The notes under the pieces are model-generated. The model made no database searches, had not been told where the DNA came from, and was given only the letters and a program-made list of their open reading frames with translations. The position numbers and the translations under genes are program-made. Below, one piece after another: positions 20,128 through 26,410 of a stretch of DNA of 34,284 nucleotides (position 1 is the first letter of the stretch; each line of letters begins with the position of its first letter). This stretch comes from a virus, in IMG/VR virus record IMGVR_UViG_3300027801_000082, positions 1 through 34,284 of that record; one strand, given 5' to 3'.

Positions 20128-20151
20128 GTGTTTATTCAAACTTTAAATGAA

Positions 20152-20222
20152 CCCTGCTCGTCCGTCACACTACTCAAATCCATAGTGTCTATTACCTCTA
20201 ATGAGGACGTTGCCGAGCAGGG
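20152..20222 (-). other. Multibranched RNA fold after the DUF262-HNH gene
   Basis: CCCTGCTCG (20214-20222) and CGAGCAGGG (20152-20160) form a 9-bp stem enclosing two hairpins, CCTC-ATTA-GAGG and ACACTA...TAGTGT. It starts just past the nuclease stop. It lacks a T-run, so it is not a simple terminator. Could be a small RNA, a processing element or a cis-acting structure. Confidence 0.5.
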
Positions 20223-20229
20223 TAATGAT

Positions 20230-21783
20230 TTAACTACAAACCTTCTCCGAGAATTTTCCCATCCGCAAAAGTTGTTTGAACTCATCTCCTCCCATATTGG
20301 ATTTTTTGAGATTATTAGCGATAGAAGTAATCACTAAATTATGAGTTTCTGTTACTCCACCCATTTTAATTCCCCATGAACGTGGAATGTAATGATCACC
20401 CGCAGCATCTGCGTAGTCTAAAGGAAGCCCAGTGTAGTAATCTGTCTTCCCCTGTTCTATCCATTTCTGATGCTTCTGAGTATCGGAAAAGGTATCATTG
20501 GGATCAATTACAATAATTCCAAAACCTTCTGGATCCTTACTGAATTCGTGATCTAGAATCGTACAAATAGTTCCAATCGCATTCGCGTTCTTACCATTAA
20601 ACAAGTTATTAAATTCTGGTAATACTGATCCATTTAATTGGGTTATACCACCTTTAATCGCGGCAACTACTTGATCCGGACTATCCCATTTTTCATAGAC
20701 TTCAAAGAATTTCTTAACATAAGTTCCAGCAATGATTTTGCCGTATTTACTCTTAAGTTCGTCAGCATATAACACTAACATTAACGACTTCATAGAGTTC
20801 ATCTTGTTTGCGTACGACACATTTGCCGCTACAAGAACCTCATGTGCTAGATTCAAAAGAGAATCGATTTTCTTTTTATCCGTGAATCCATTTTTATATA
20901 TTCCATTTCTCTGTACATCTTTCCACCATTCCGTCAAATGTGTTTGACCCTTAATTCCTCCACGAAAGTCTGCAGACTTAAGATAGATGAGCTCAGTGAG
21001 CCATTCGTCCATTTCCATTCGACCACCTAAACTAATATTGAAAAGGTTCATTACTTGCTTTTCTTTAGTAGTTCCTGGATTTAAAGTCATCCTAGCAAAA
21101 AGTGGGTGTAAAGGCATTGAGCCTATTGGTCTTACTTTGTCTCTAACATATGTAGAAACTGGCCCAAGAACAGCATTTCTGATTTCTTGGGGTTTCATTT
21201 GAGTTACATTATTGAGAAGTTCAGTAAACAAATCTGAGGTTTCTTCGTCTGAGAGATTTTCATACCAGCGACACCTTACCCCGTAATTTATAATACGGTT
21301 GTACATAGCTGGTTCTTTATCTTTCAGATCCCTAATGTTCATTCCACCAAGATTTACGTTGGTTTCTCCTGTATTGATAATAAAATTAGATGGGAGACAA
21401 AACTTATCATCCAAGAAGCGAAGTATCGCCATTACACGTTGTTGTCCATCTATTATTTGAATCTTCCAGACATTACCCTTACGTTTTACTCTCATGTGAA
21501 TTTCAGGAACTGACTTATAATCATTTCCCAAGATAGTATGTAGAATTTTTACTTCAAAGTCTAATGAAGCAACCCTTTCTCTCTGAAAGGCTCGATTTTG
21601 AGTGTCGAGAGTGGCGAATTCGCCTGGAGCAACTCCACCAGTACCAGCAACGGCGGATTTTAGCCAACTAACTTCTGATAGCCCAGAAAAGCTTTGGTTT
21701 TTGTCAAGGGGAGTCGGGGTGGGGTTAATGTAATCACCAAGCATTGATGGTGTTACAACTACTAAATCATTTTTCTGTTTCAT
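20230..21783 (-). CDS. DUF262-HNH nuclease (GmrSD-like)
   Basis: 517 aa. The DUF262/ParB-like nucleotide-binding core is at about residues 110-125 (IQIIDGQQRVMAILRFL; IDGQQR is diagnostic). A long helical middle follows. At about 465-500, YYTGLPLDYADAAGDHYIPRSWGI and THNLVIT give an HNH/DUF1524-like site (DHxxP...HN). GmrSD proteins are type IV restriction enzymes cutting glycosylated DNA. In a phage such a protein may attack competitors or host DNA. It has its own promoter and leader hairpin. Confidence 0.78.
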   Translation of the reverse strand: MKQKNDLVVVTPSMLGDYINPTPTPLDKNQSFSGLSEVSWLKSAVAGTGGVAPGEFATLDTQNRAFQRERVASLDFEVKILHTILGNDYKSVPEIHMRVKRKGNVWKIQIIDGQQRVMAILRFLDDKFCLPSNFIINTGETNVNLGGMNIRDLKDKEPAMYNRIINYGVRCRWYENLSDEETSDLFTELLNNVTQMKPQEIRNAVLGPVSTYVRDKVRPIGSMPLHPLFARMTLNPGTTKEKQVMNLFNISLGGRMEMDEWLTELIYLKSADFRGGIKGQTHLTEWWKDVQRNGIYKNGFTDKKKIDSLLNLAHEVLVAANVSYANKMNSMKSLMLVLYADELKSKYGKIIAGTYVKKFFEVYEKWDSPDQVVAAIKGGITQLNGSVLPEFNNLFNGKNANAIGTICTILDHEFSKDPEGFGIIVIDPNDTFSDTQKHQKWIEQGKTDYYTGLPLDYADAAGDHYIPRSWGIKMGGVTETHNLVITSIANNLKKSNMGGDEFKQLLRMGKFSEKVCS

Positions 21784-21819
21784 CTTGTTCTTTCGAAAAA
21801 TCTAGGATCATTCCTAGTG

Positions 21820-21835
21820 TGTTAGAAAATTATCA
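21820..21835 (-). other. Leader hairpin CTAGGA-ATGA-TCCTAG
   Basis: A 6-bp stem with a 4-base loop between the promoter at 21875-21902 and the start at 21783. It gives this transcript the same promoter-hairpin-RBS order as the early modules. Confidence 0.5.
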
Positions 21836-21874
21836 TCCAAACTTAATTGTTTGGCTTGTTTAACTTCTACTATA

Positions 21875-21902
21875 AGTATATCATGCTTTTTTAATTTGTC
21901 AA
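21875..21902 (-). promoter_or_regulatory. Sigma70 promoter of the DUF262-HNH gene
   Basis: TTGACA (21897-21902), 16-bp spacer, TATACT (21875-21880). The leader is about 85 bases. Confidence 0.8.
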
Positions 21903-21932
21903 GCCCCCTTATATTGAATGTGAATTCTCATA

Positions 21933-22085
21933 TTATCCATTCCACCATTTTCCTATTCTACCACCATAGAGAGATATTTCTTCATGGCCATTGTGGAACA
22001 TTTTAGCAACTTGCTTAAATGCTTTATTCTTATCACTTGTTCTATAGACTACTTCGTTTTCAAGTTTTATGTGATACATTTTCAT
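21933..22085 (-). CDS. Small protein downstream of glutaredoxin (50 aa)
   Basis: MKMYHIKLENEVVYRTSDKN, then KAFKQVAKMFHNGHEEISLY and GGRIGKWWNG. A beta-helix-beta pattern. Its ATG overlaps the glutaredoxin stop (ATGA), so it is translated only if ribosomes finish that gene. Function unknown. Confidence 0.6.
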   Translation of the reverse strand: MKMYHIKLENEVVYRTSDKNKAFKQVAKMFHNGHEEISLYGGRIGKWWNG

Positions 22086-22339
22086 TCACTTTCTTTCATT
22101 GTTTTTATATCTCTTATCATAGCTTCGACTTCTGTAAATCCTCCTATCAAGATATCATCAATTACTACTTGTGGTACTGTTCTAATGGGGATACCAAACT
22201 TCTCACTAAGTTCTCCAACCACCAATGCAATTGGAATTTCCTCTACAGTGTAATTATTTTCTTGGAGTAAATCCTTTACTCTAGCACACCATGTTCAATT
22301 AGGTCCCGTATATATGATTGCTACGTTGATATTCTTCAT
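22082..22339 (-). CDS. Glutaredoxin with in-frame UGA at the first catalytic Cys (putative selenoprotein)
   Basis: Reading from ATG 22339 (AAGGA upstream), 85 codons give MKNINVAIIYTGPN-(UGA)-TWCARVKDLL, then TVEEIPIA, a TVPQVVIDD cis-Pro motif and IGGFTEVEAM: a complete glutaredoxin/NrdH-like fold. The only interruption is UGA at codon 15 (22295-22297), exactly where CxxC has its first Cys. About 20 bases after it lies a perfect hairpin GAGTAAA-GGA-TTTACTC (22265-22281) with G in the apical loop, as in bacterial SECIS elements. No alternative start lies shortly after the UGA. A point mutation or sequence error of a Cys codon is the alternative. Confidence 0.75.
22265..22281 (-). promoter_or_regulatory. 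SECIS-like hairpin in the glutaredoxin gene
   Basis: 7-bp perfect stem with a GGA loop, positioned so that 20 bases separate the UGA from the loop. Known bacterial SECIS elements lie within the reading frame at similar distance with a G in the first loop positions, where SelB binds. It also encodes RVKDLL, so chance is possible. Confidence 0.5.
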
Positions 22340-22351
22340 TTTTGTATTTCC

Positions 22352-22534
22352 TTAATCTGCCGATAGTGCTATTGATGCTTCTTCCACTAATCCAGCTTCT
22401 CGTTTTGCAAAACTATATCCTTCAGAATATGATTCAGAAATCAATTTTGTTAGAGCCTCAACAGCATCAGTTGTCTCTTCACAATGAAGAGCATATTCAA
22501 CTATCTCAGTTATTCTTTTTTCAGTCGGTGTCAT
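22352..22534 (-). CDS. Small acidic helical protein (60 aa)
   Basis: Start chosen at MTPTEKRITEIVEYALHCEE because its ATG overlaps the upstream stop (ATGA). Helical and acidic, ending GLVEEASIALSAD. Third gene of the transcript from promoter 9. Confidence 0.65.
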   Translation of the reverse strand: MTPTEKRITEIVEYALHCEETTDAVEALTKLISESYSEGYSFAKREAGLVEEASIALSAD

Positions 22535-22767
22535 TTTATTCCATAAGCTTTTGCTAAAGTAGGAATGTCCTTGACTCCACAAGAATCCCACTTCATAAAA
22601 TTTTCTGAACCAAGTTCCCAGCGAACACGTTTGTTCACTAGTGATTCTATTCTGTTGTATTCTTTCACATCCATCTCTGGTGTTCTATCAGTTACGGTTA
22701 TTACTCCACCGTTTCGTTTGAGGTAATTAAACCTCCACCAGAATTGTTTAGTTGACACTATTTTCAT
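22531..22767 (-). CDS. Hypothetical protein (78 aa)
   Basis: Start at MKIVSTKQFWWRFNYLKRNG, again an ATGA overlap with the upstream gene. Beta-rich start (GGVITVTDRTP), then a helical Arg-rich part (YNRIESLVNKRVRWEL). No family recognised. Confidence 0.65.
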   Translation of the reverse strand: MKIVSTKQFWWRFNYLKRNGGVITVTDRTPEMDVKEYNRIESLVNKRVRWELGSENFMKWDSCGVKDIPTLAKAYGIK

Positions 22768-23012
22768 ACCCTCACTCCAGCATCTTCTAAATACCAAGCT
22801 AACCCGTAAAAGTCTTTACTATTAATTCCAACTTTTTCGATTTCATCAGCCTCTAGAACACAAAAACCAAATGTTTTAACGTTCTCCATATGACCATAAG
22901 CTGTTTCTAACTTTTTCATTACTTCCCAATAAGAAGCAGTCAATGATTTCATACTTCTTCTTCTTGCATGAATTCCATTATACTCTTTGTTTAAACTCAA
23001 ATTAATTTTCAT
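22764..23012 (-). CDS. Early protein with LSLN motif (82 aa)
   Basis: Start at MKINLSLNKEYNGIHARRRS after GAGATTGACT. The segment MKSLTASYWEVMKKLETAYG resembles LEELVASYWEAQYAGLDM in the neighbouring gene at 23171, and both carry LSLN at the N-terminus, so they are paralogues. First gene after promoter 9. Confidence 0.65.
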   Translation of the reverse strand: MKINLSLNKEYNGIHARRRSMKSLTASYWEVMKKLETAYGHMENVKTFGFCVLEADEIEKVGINSKDFYGLAWYLEDAGVRV

Positions 23013-23067
23013 AGTCAATCTCTTTTGAGGTTTGTTGGAAAGGGTTAATCCCTAACCTTCATGGACC

Positions 23068-23096
23068 ATTATACAGCAAAACGGTCAGGAAGTCAA
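23068..23096 (-). promoter_or_regulatory. Early-module promoter 9
   Basis: TTGACT (23091-23096), 17-bp spacer, TATAAT (23068-23073). The leader carries AGGG-ATTAA-CCCT and TTTCCAACAAACCTCAAAAG before the RBS, as in promoters 1 and 10. Confidence 0.9.
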
Positions 23097-23174
23097 GGGT
23101 TTATAGTCAATCATTTCTTTTAAACTTCTGTTTAAACTTAAATCAATGTTATCCGCCATGAATATATGACTCAT
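23085..23174 (-). CDS. 29-aa peptide, truncated LSLN paralogue
   Basis: MSHIFMADNIDLSLNRSLKE and MIDYKPLTS. The ATG overlaps the upstream stop (ATGA). IDLSLNRSL is identical to the gene upstream, so this looks like a partial duplication that now ends inside promoter 9. Confidence 0.45.
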   Translation of the reverse strand: MSHIFMADNIDLSLNRSLKEMIDYKPLTS

Positions 23175-23341
23175 AATGCCCCCATATCGCAAAGGTAGTT
23201 TTCCAACACATAAAAATCGGTATGTGTTTTTTTCTTCATATCCAGTCCAGCATATTGAGCTTCCCAATATGAAGCGACCAGTTCTTCTAAGCTTCTGTTT
23301 AAACTTAAATCAATGACTAATCTTCCGAATTTTTCTTTCAT
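23171..23341 (-). CDS. Early protein with LSLN motif (56 aa)
   Basis: Start at MKEKFGRLVIDLSLNRSLEE after GGAGTTGATT, a strong RBS. Paralogue of the genes at 22764 and 23085. The C-terminus is HTDFYVLENYLCDMGAL. Confidence 0.6.
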   Translation of the reverse strand: MKEKFGRLVIDLSLNRSLEELVASYWEAQYAGLDMKKKTHTDFYVLENYLCDMGAL

Positions 23342-23343
23342 AA

Positions 23344-23586
23344 TCAACTCCAATTAAAAGATGGTGAGGAAGACAGTACTATATCCATACCCTCAGCGGT
23401 GGCACTGAAGTCGTGCCCCAGTTCCTTGAGTTCCTTTACCAGAGTCCACTTGGTTTCTCTGAGACTCTCTAAGGTAGTCTCAACAGTCTCTAAGGTTCTC
23501 ATAGTATCTCTGAGTTCACTCAGCCTATTCTCAATCAACATTCCTTCTACTCTTTTTTCAATCTTTTTAAGTCTATCAATTTTCAT
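23344..23586 (-). CDS. Coiled-coil protein (80 aa)
   Basis: MKIDRLKKIEKRVEGMLIEN, then LSELRDTMRTLETVETTLES and a second helix: strong heptads over about 60 residues, then a Ser-rich tail. The start lies one base after the upstream stop, so translation is coupled. Confidence 0.65.
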   Translation of the reverse strand: MKIDRLKKIEKRVEGMLIENRLSELRDTMRTLETVETTLESLRETKWTLVKELKELGHDFSATAEGMDIVLSSSPSFNWS

Positions 23587-23587
23587 A

Positions 23588-23740
23588 TTACTCGTAAAAT
23601 GAATTATCAGAGTTTACGTCCACACTCATAATGGTGAATCGTATATAGTCGTTCAAAATTCTTTTCTTTGAATTCTCTTTCTTCTTACGAGATTTTAAAA
23701 GTTTTAACATTGTTAACTTGTTTTTTTCTTTGGCTGTCAT
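23588..23740 (-). CDS. Small basic protein (50 aa)
   Basis: MTAKEKNKLTMLKLLKSRKK, KENSKKRILNDYIRF, then an acidic tail (DVNSDNSFYE). GAGATTGACT precedes the ATG. First gene after promoter 10; the Lys/Arg-rich N-terminus could bind nucleic acid. Confidence 0.6.
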   Translation of the reverse strand: MTAKEKNKLTMLKLLKSRKKKENSKKRILNDYIRFTIMSVDVNSDNSFYE

Positions 23741-23795
23741 AGTCAATCTCTTTTGAGGTTTGTTGGAAAGGGTTAATCCCTAACCTTCATGGACC

Positions 23796-23824
23796 ATTAT
23801 ATCATGGGTAGGTCAGAAAGTCAA
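23796..23824 (-). promoter_or_regulatory. Early-module promoter 10
   Basis: TTGACT (23819-23824), 17-bp spacer, TATAAT (23796-23801), with the standard leader hairpin. Confidence 0.9.
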
Positions 23825-23828
23825 GTGT

Positions 23829-23993
23829 TTATATAAAGTTTTTAAGTTCTTTTTCAAGTCTCGCGATTATCACATCTTTTCTCGCGATTATCACATCTTT
23901 TTCGTCAAGCCATTCTTTTAGAAACTCTATGTGAATTTTTTCAGCTGGAAATTCTGGATTCCAATCATGTTCTTCTATGTTATCTTTTTTCAT
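23829..23993 (-). CDS. Small early protein with duplicated KDVIIAR (54 aa)
   Basis: Start at MKKDNIEEHDWNPEFPAEKI after GAGATTGATT. The C-terminal helix contains KDVIIAR twice in tandem, encoded by a 21-base duplication around 23860-23905, which lengthens the helix by two turns. Follows promoter 11. Confidence 0.65.
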   Translation of the reverse strand: MKKDNIEEHDWNPEFPAEKIHIEFLKEWLDEKDVIIARKDVIIARLEKELKNFI

Positions 23994-24048
23994 AATCAAT
24001 CTCTTTTGAGGTTTGTTGGAAGGGGTTAATCCCCTACCTTCATGGACC

Positions 24049-24077
24049 ATTATATCACAGGTAGCTCAAGAAGTCAA
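24049..24077 (-). promoter_or_regulatory. Early-module promoter 11
   Basis: TTGACT (24072-24077), 17-bp spacer identical to promoter 1, TATAAT (24049-24054). The leader hairpin is the longer AGGGG-ATTAA-CCCCT form. Confidence 0.9.
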
Positions 24078-24195
24078 GTGTTTATAAAAACTTTTTTCAG
24101 AGTGAATGTCATGGCGGCGGGTCGCACCTTTTTTCTTTCCCACTATCTTACCTGTGGGGTAAACATTTCCATGAGCCAGGCGGTATTCACCTCAT
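24066..24195 (-). pseudogene. Small gene with a frame break after the second codon
   Basis: ATG-AGG-TGA at 24195 stops at once, but the next frame reads EYRLAHGNVYPTGKIVGKKK, then GATRRHDIHSEKSFYKHLTS and stops inside promoter 11. This is strongly protein-like. AGGGAAGA precedes the ATG. One base fewer would give MSEYRLAHG, so a one-base insertion, a sequence error or a +1 frameshift at AGG-UGA are the options. Confidence 0.4.
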
Positions 24196-24213
24196 TCTTC
24201 CCTCACTCTTTAA

Positions 24214-24492
24214 TCATTGATATCCATCTTTATCGAACTTTACGTAACTGATATTTTCACCTCTTAGGAGCCTCTGCTCCCTTCCGAAATACTCTTTGAT
24301 GGTCATACCCTTTGGGACTAGTTGATTAATTGGGATACTCCTCTTTTCATAATATGAATCTAAATCAATATGTCTAGTATCAGATTCATATTCTTCATAG
24401 GAATTATGATAATTTTTTCGTAGATGTTCTTTGAAATTATCAGAGGTTATGGATTCGTTTATCTCTATCTTCACTTTTTCATAATCATTCAT
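24214..24492 (-). CDS. Hypothetical early protein (92 aa)
   Basis: Start at MNDYEKVKIEINESITSDNF. Acidic and aromatic (NSYEEYESDTRHIDLDSYYE), then a basic C-terminal half. Its leader carries GGGGAA-TG-TTCCCC, another version of the leader hairpin; a consensus promoter is not obvious upstream. Confidence 0.65.
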   Translation of the reverse strand: MNDYEKVKIEINESITSDNFKEHLRKNYHNSYEEYESDTRHIDLDSYYEKRSIPINQLVPKGMTIKEYFGREQRLLRGENISYVKFDKDGYQ

Positions 24493-24539
24493 AATCATCC
24501 ATTATTTTAGGATTAAAATCGGGGAACATTCCCCACTCA

Positions 24540-24602
24540 CTTGAACCTTATTATCGTATGAAAACCGTATGGTCGTTTTGACTCATTTGGGTAATCCCTA
24601 AT
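24540..24602 (-). other. 9-bp stem TGACTCATT/AATGAGTCA in the gap
   Basis: The minus strand carries TGACTCATT-AGGGATTACCCA-AATGAGTCA right after the gene at 24606, followed by an A-rich segment. It is a candidate transcript-end hairpin for the 24606 gene; no T-run. Confidence 0.45.
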
Positions 24603-24605
24603 GAG

Positions 24606-24782
24606 TCACCAATCTCGTCTAGTCTTGGTAAAGGCTTCCAATAAGATATTGTACCTCAACATCGTATTTGTAGATATTGTTGGTCTTATCTTTGGTGTCT
24701 CTCTAATCTCTGGTTTCTGTGTCATATCTATTACCTGACCAGTAAAACGACCATCTCCATCAAACACATAGCATTCATTCAT
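24606..24782 (-). CDS. Small early protein (58 aa)
   Basis: Start at MNECYVFDGDGRFTGQVIDM after GAGAAATGATT. An N-terminal beta hairpin, a Pro/Thr linker and a helical end (MLRYNILLEAFTKTRRDW). Second gene of the transcript from promoter 12. Confidence 0.62.
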   Translation of the reverse strand: MNECYVFDGDGRFTGQVIDMTQKPEIRETPKIRPTISTNTMLRYNILLEAFTKTRRDW

Positions 24783-24809
24783 AATCATTTCTCATTATTA
24801 GGATTGAAA

Positions 24810-24974
24810 TTAGGACTTATCCGTAACCCTGAAGTCAAAGATTTCATCTTCTTCTCCAATTTTTCCGTTAAGATCTTTCTCACTCAGACCTACAAGAACT
24901 TCCTCTACATAGTCGTTCAATTTTTTCTCTGCCCTCTTGGCGAGAATACTAGCGACAAATTCTTCTTTAACCAT
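24810..24974 (-). CDS. Small acidic early protein (54 aa)
   Basis: Direct translation: MVKEEFVASILAKRAEKKLN, DYVEEVLVGLSEKDL, NGKIGEEDEIFDFRVTDKS. GAGGAATGATT precedes the ATG. First gene after promoter 12 and its hairpin. Confidence 0.65.
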   Translation of the reverse strand: MVKEEFVASILAKRAEKKLNDYVEEVLVGLSEKDLNGKIGEEDEIFDFRVTDKS

Positions 24975-25004
24975 AATCATTCCTCATTATTAGGATTGAA
25001 ATTG

Positions 25005-25018
25005 GGAAACATTTCCCA
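25005..25018 (-). other. Leader hairpin GGGAAA-TG-TTTCCC
   Basis: A 6-bp stem in the promoter-12 leader, the counterpart of GGGGAA-TG-TTCCCC near 24520. The two differ by paired changes that keep the stem. Confidence 0.6.
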
Positions 25019-25031
25019 ATCCCTAAGGACC

Positions 25032-25060
25032 ATTTTATCATGGGTAGCTCAGGAAGTCAA
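25032..25060 (-). promoter_or_regulatory. Early-module promoter 12
   Basis: TTGACT (25055-25060), 17-bp spacer, TAAAAT (25032-25037). Confidence 0.87.
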
Positions 25061-25159
25061 GTGTTTATAAGTCGTTGATACTATTGGGGAAATCACTAAA
25101 ATAATTGGTACATTCAAAGAAAATCTTATAATATCAATACTATACAGTGATGTTTTTAT

Positions 25160-25342
25160 CTAATTTAATTCACCATCTCGCTTGATTTCTGCGAAATAAC
25201 CTTGCTTATTCATTTGTGCGGCAAATTTATGTGCGTCTGCGGGGATATCAAAGAATCTTCTTTGAATGTATGTGGAGTCAGCTTCTATTAGCAAATTCTT
25301 TTTATCTTGATGACTATTCCATTCTACCCATATATTACTCAT
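25160..25342 (-). CDS. Small protein (60 aa)
   Basis: MSNIWVEWNSHQDKKNLLIE, then DIPADAHKFAAQMNKQGYFA. A beta-beta-helix-like order, as in small single-domain folds. AGGAGG lies 4 bases from the ATG, the strongest RBS in the region. Confidence 0.68.
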   Translation of the reverse strand: MSNIWVEWNSHQDKKNLLIEADSTYIQRRFFDIPADAHKFAAQMNKQGYFAEIKRDGELN

Positions 25343-25350
25343 TCATCCTC

Positions 25351-25575
25351 CTAATTTAAAAATGTTGGATATACGTCTTCGACTGTAGAGTTGTCGTGCC
25401 AAATTGCTGAAAGTAAATCTCCTGCTGCTGACTTATCTAATACTAGAAAATCACCATAAGTATCTATGATCAAGTAATTTCCGCTATCGTCTATAAATTT
25501 TCGAATAACATAATTCCCAGTGATGTGTACTTTGGTTGTCAACGGCAAGATTTCTTTGTGGTGTTTAATATTCAT
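25351..25575 (-). CDS. Hypothetical protein (74 aa)
   Basis: MNIKHHKEILPLTTKVHITG, NYVIRKFIDDSGNYLIIDTY, GDFLVLDKSAAGDLL: beta-rich with a short C-terminal helix. It overlaps the next upstream gene by ATGA. Confidence 0.68.
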   Translation of the reverse strand: MNIKHHKEILPLTTKVHITGNYVIRKFIDDSGNYLIIDTYGDFLVLDKSAAGDLLSAIWHDNSTVEDVYPTFLN

Positions 25576-25826
25576 CTCTTTTCCTTATTGACTATCCAAG
25601 ACGGTAATATCTTAGATTTTTTTGGTTCTACTACTGTTAATTTTGCTTTCTTGTTTATTTTGTGCCATTCACGTGCCCTCTCAAGAATAATCTCTTTGTT
25701 TTTTTGATAATATACTTTCAATTTCTCTTTTCGTAGTTCATCGTTTTTCCATTTCTCAGCAAGACGTTCTTTGTTCTTCTCGTAATATTTGTCATTAGCT
25801 ATAGATTTTCTCTCTTTCTTATTCAC
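25572..25826 (-). CDS. Lys-rich helical protein with a GTG start (84 aa)
   Basis: A GTG (25824-25826) overlapping the upstream TGA with AGAAGGA upstream is preferred over an ATG seven codons earlier. KYYEKNKERLAEKWKNDELR and KVYYQKNKEIILERAREWHK are near-repeats of the YYxKNKExxxE type that often precede HNH nuclease domains, but no HNH domain follows. Probably nucleic-acid binding. Confidence 0.65.
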   Translation of the reverse strand: MNKKERKSIANDKYYEKNKERLAEKWKNDELRKEKLKVYYQKNKEIILERAREWHKINKKAKLTVVEPKKSKILPSWIVNKEKR

Positions 25827-26410
25827 ATCATTCCTTCTACACCACATTTTGTGATAAAATACGCATCCACGAGATCAGAAATCGGATTTTTTACTTTTGT
25901 TGCTCTAGGAGTTAATTGTTCTTTGAGGTCAGTAGGAGTATGTGATTCCATTATGAATGATTCATACATCACATCTTTATTTGCAGTACCTTTACCGGTT
26001 GCAAACTTCTTGATTACAGTAGGTGGGATATTCGTAAAGTGCATTCCCTGTTTCCACATTTTGTGCTTTAGTAGTCCAGTATTTTCTGCTATTGAACGTA
26101 CATGAGATATTCCAGACGCAGCAAAAGCATATCCTTCAATATAAACTTTATCACAACCTTGTATTAACGATAAAGCCCAAGAGGAAAGAGCATCCTGTCT
26201 CTCCTCTGCGGTTTCCCATTCAGGATAGAGTTCAGCTTTTATATTACCTAACCCGTACCCGGCGGAAAGTTGTTGTTGTTTTTTGTTATTACATAGATAA
26301 TGTAACACACACCCATCAAAATCAAAATGTCCACCATTTTCTTCCTTATATACACATACTGCAGGTGAAGTTAACGAGTAATCAATCCCAGCTATTTTCT
26401 TCTGCTTCAC
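25823..26410 (-). CDS. RuvC-like Holliday-junction resolvase (RNase H fold)
   Basis: 195 aa. AGIDYSLTSPAVCVY has the first catalytic Asp. KVYIEGYAFAASG has the Glu on strand 4. GTANKDVMYESFI and a final SDLVDAYFITKCG carry the last acidic pair (DLVDA). This order is typical of phage RuvC-like resolvases that cut branched DNA before packaging. It overlaps the zinc-ribbon gene upstream. Confidence 0.82.
   Translation of the reverse strand: MKQKKIAGIDYSLTSPAVCVYKEENGGHFDFDGCVLHYLCNNKKQQQLSAGYGLGNIKAELYPEWETAEERQDALSSWALSLIQGCDKVYIEGYAFAASGISHVRSIAENTGLLKHKMWKQGMHFTNIPPTVIKKFATGKGTANKDVMYESFIMESHTPTDLKEQLTPRATKVKNPISDLVDAYFITKCGVEGMM

Noticed and set aside
21984-22270. Two plus-strand frames across the glutaredoxin gene
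   Set aside because: They exist because the real gene on the minus strand is interrupted by UGA; composition is antisense-like.
22082-22339. UGA read as Trp (altered genetic code)
   Set aside because: TGG is used for Trp throughout and TGA ends several genes with clear overlaps, so the code is standard; Trp would also make no sense at the catalytic Cys.
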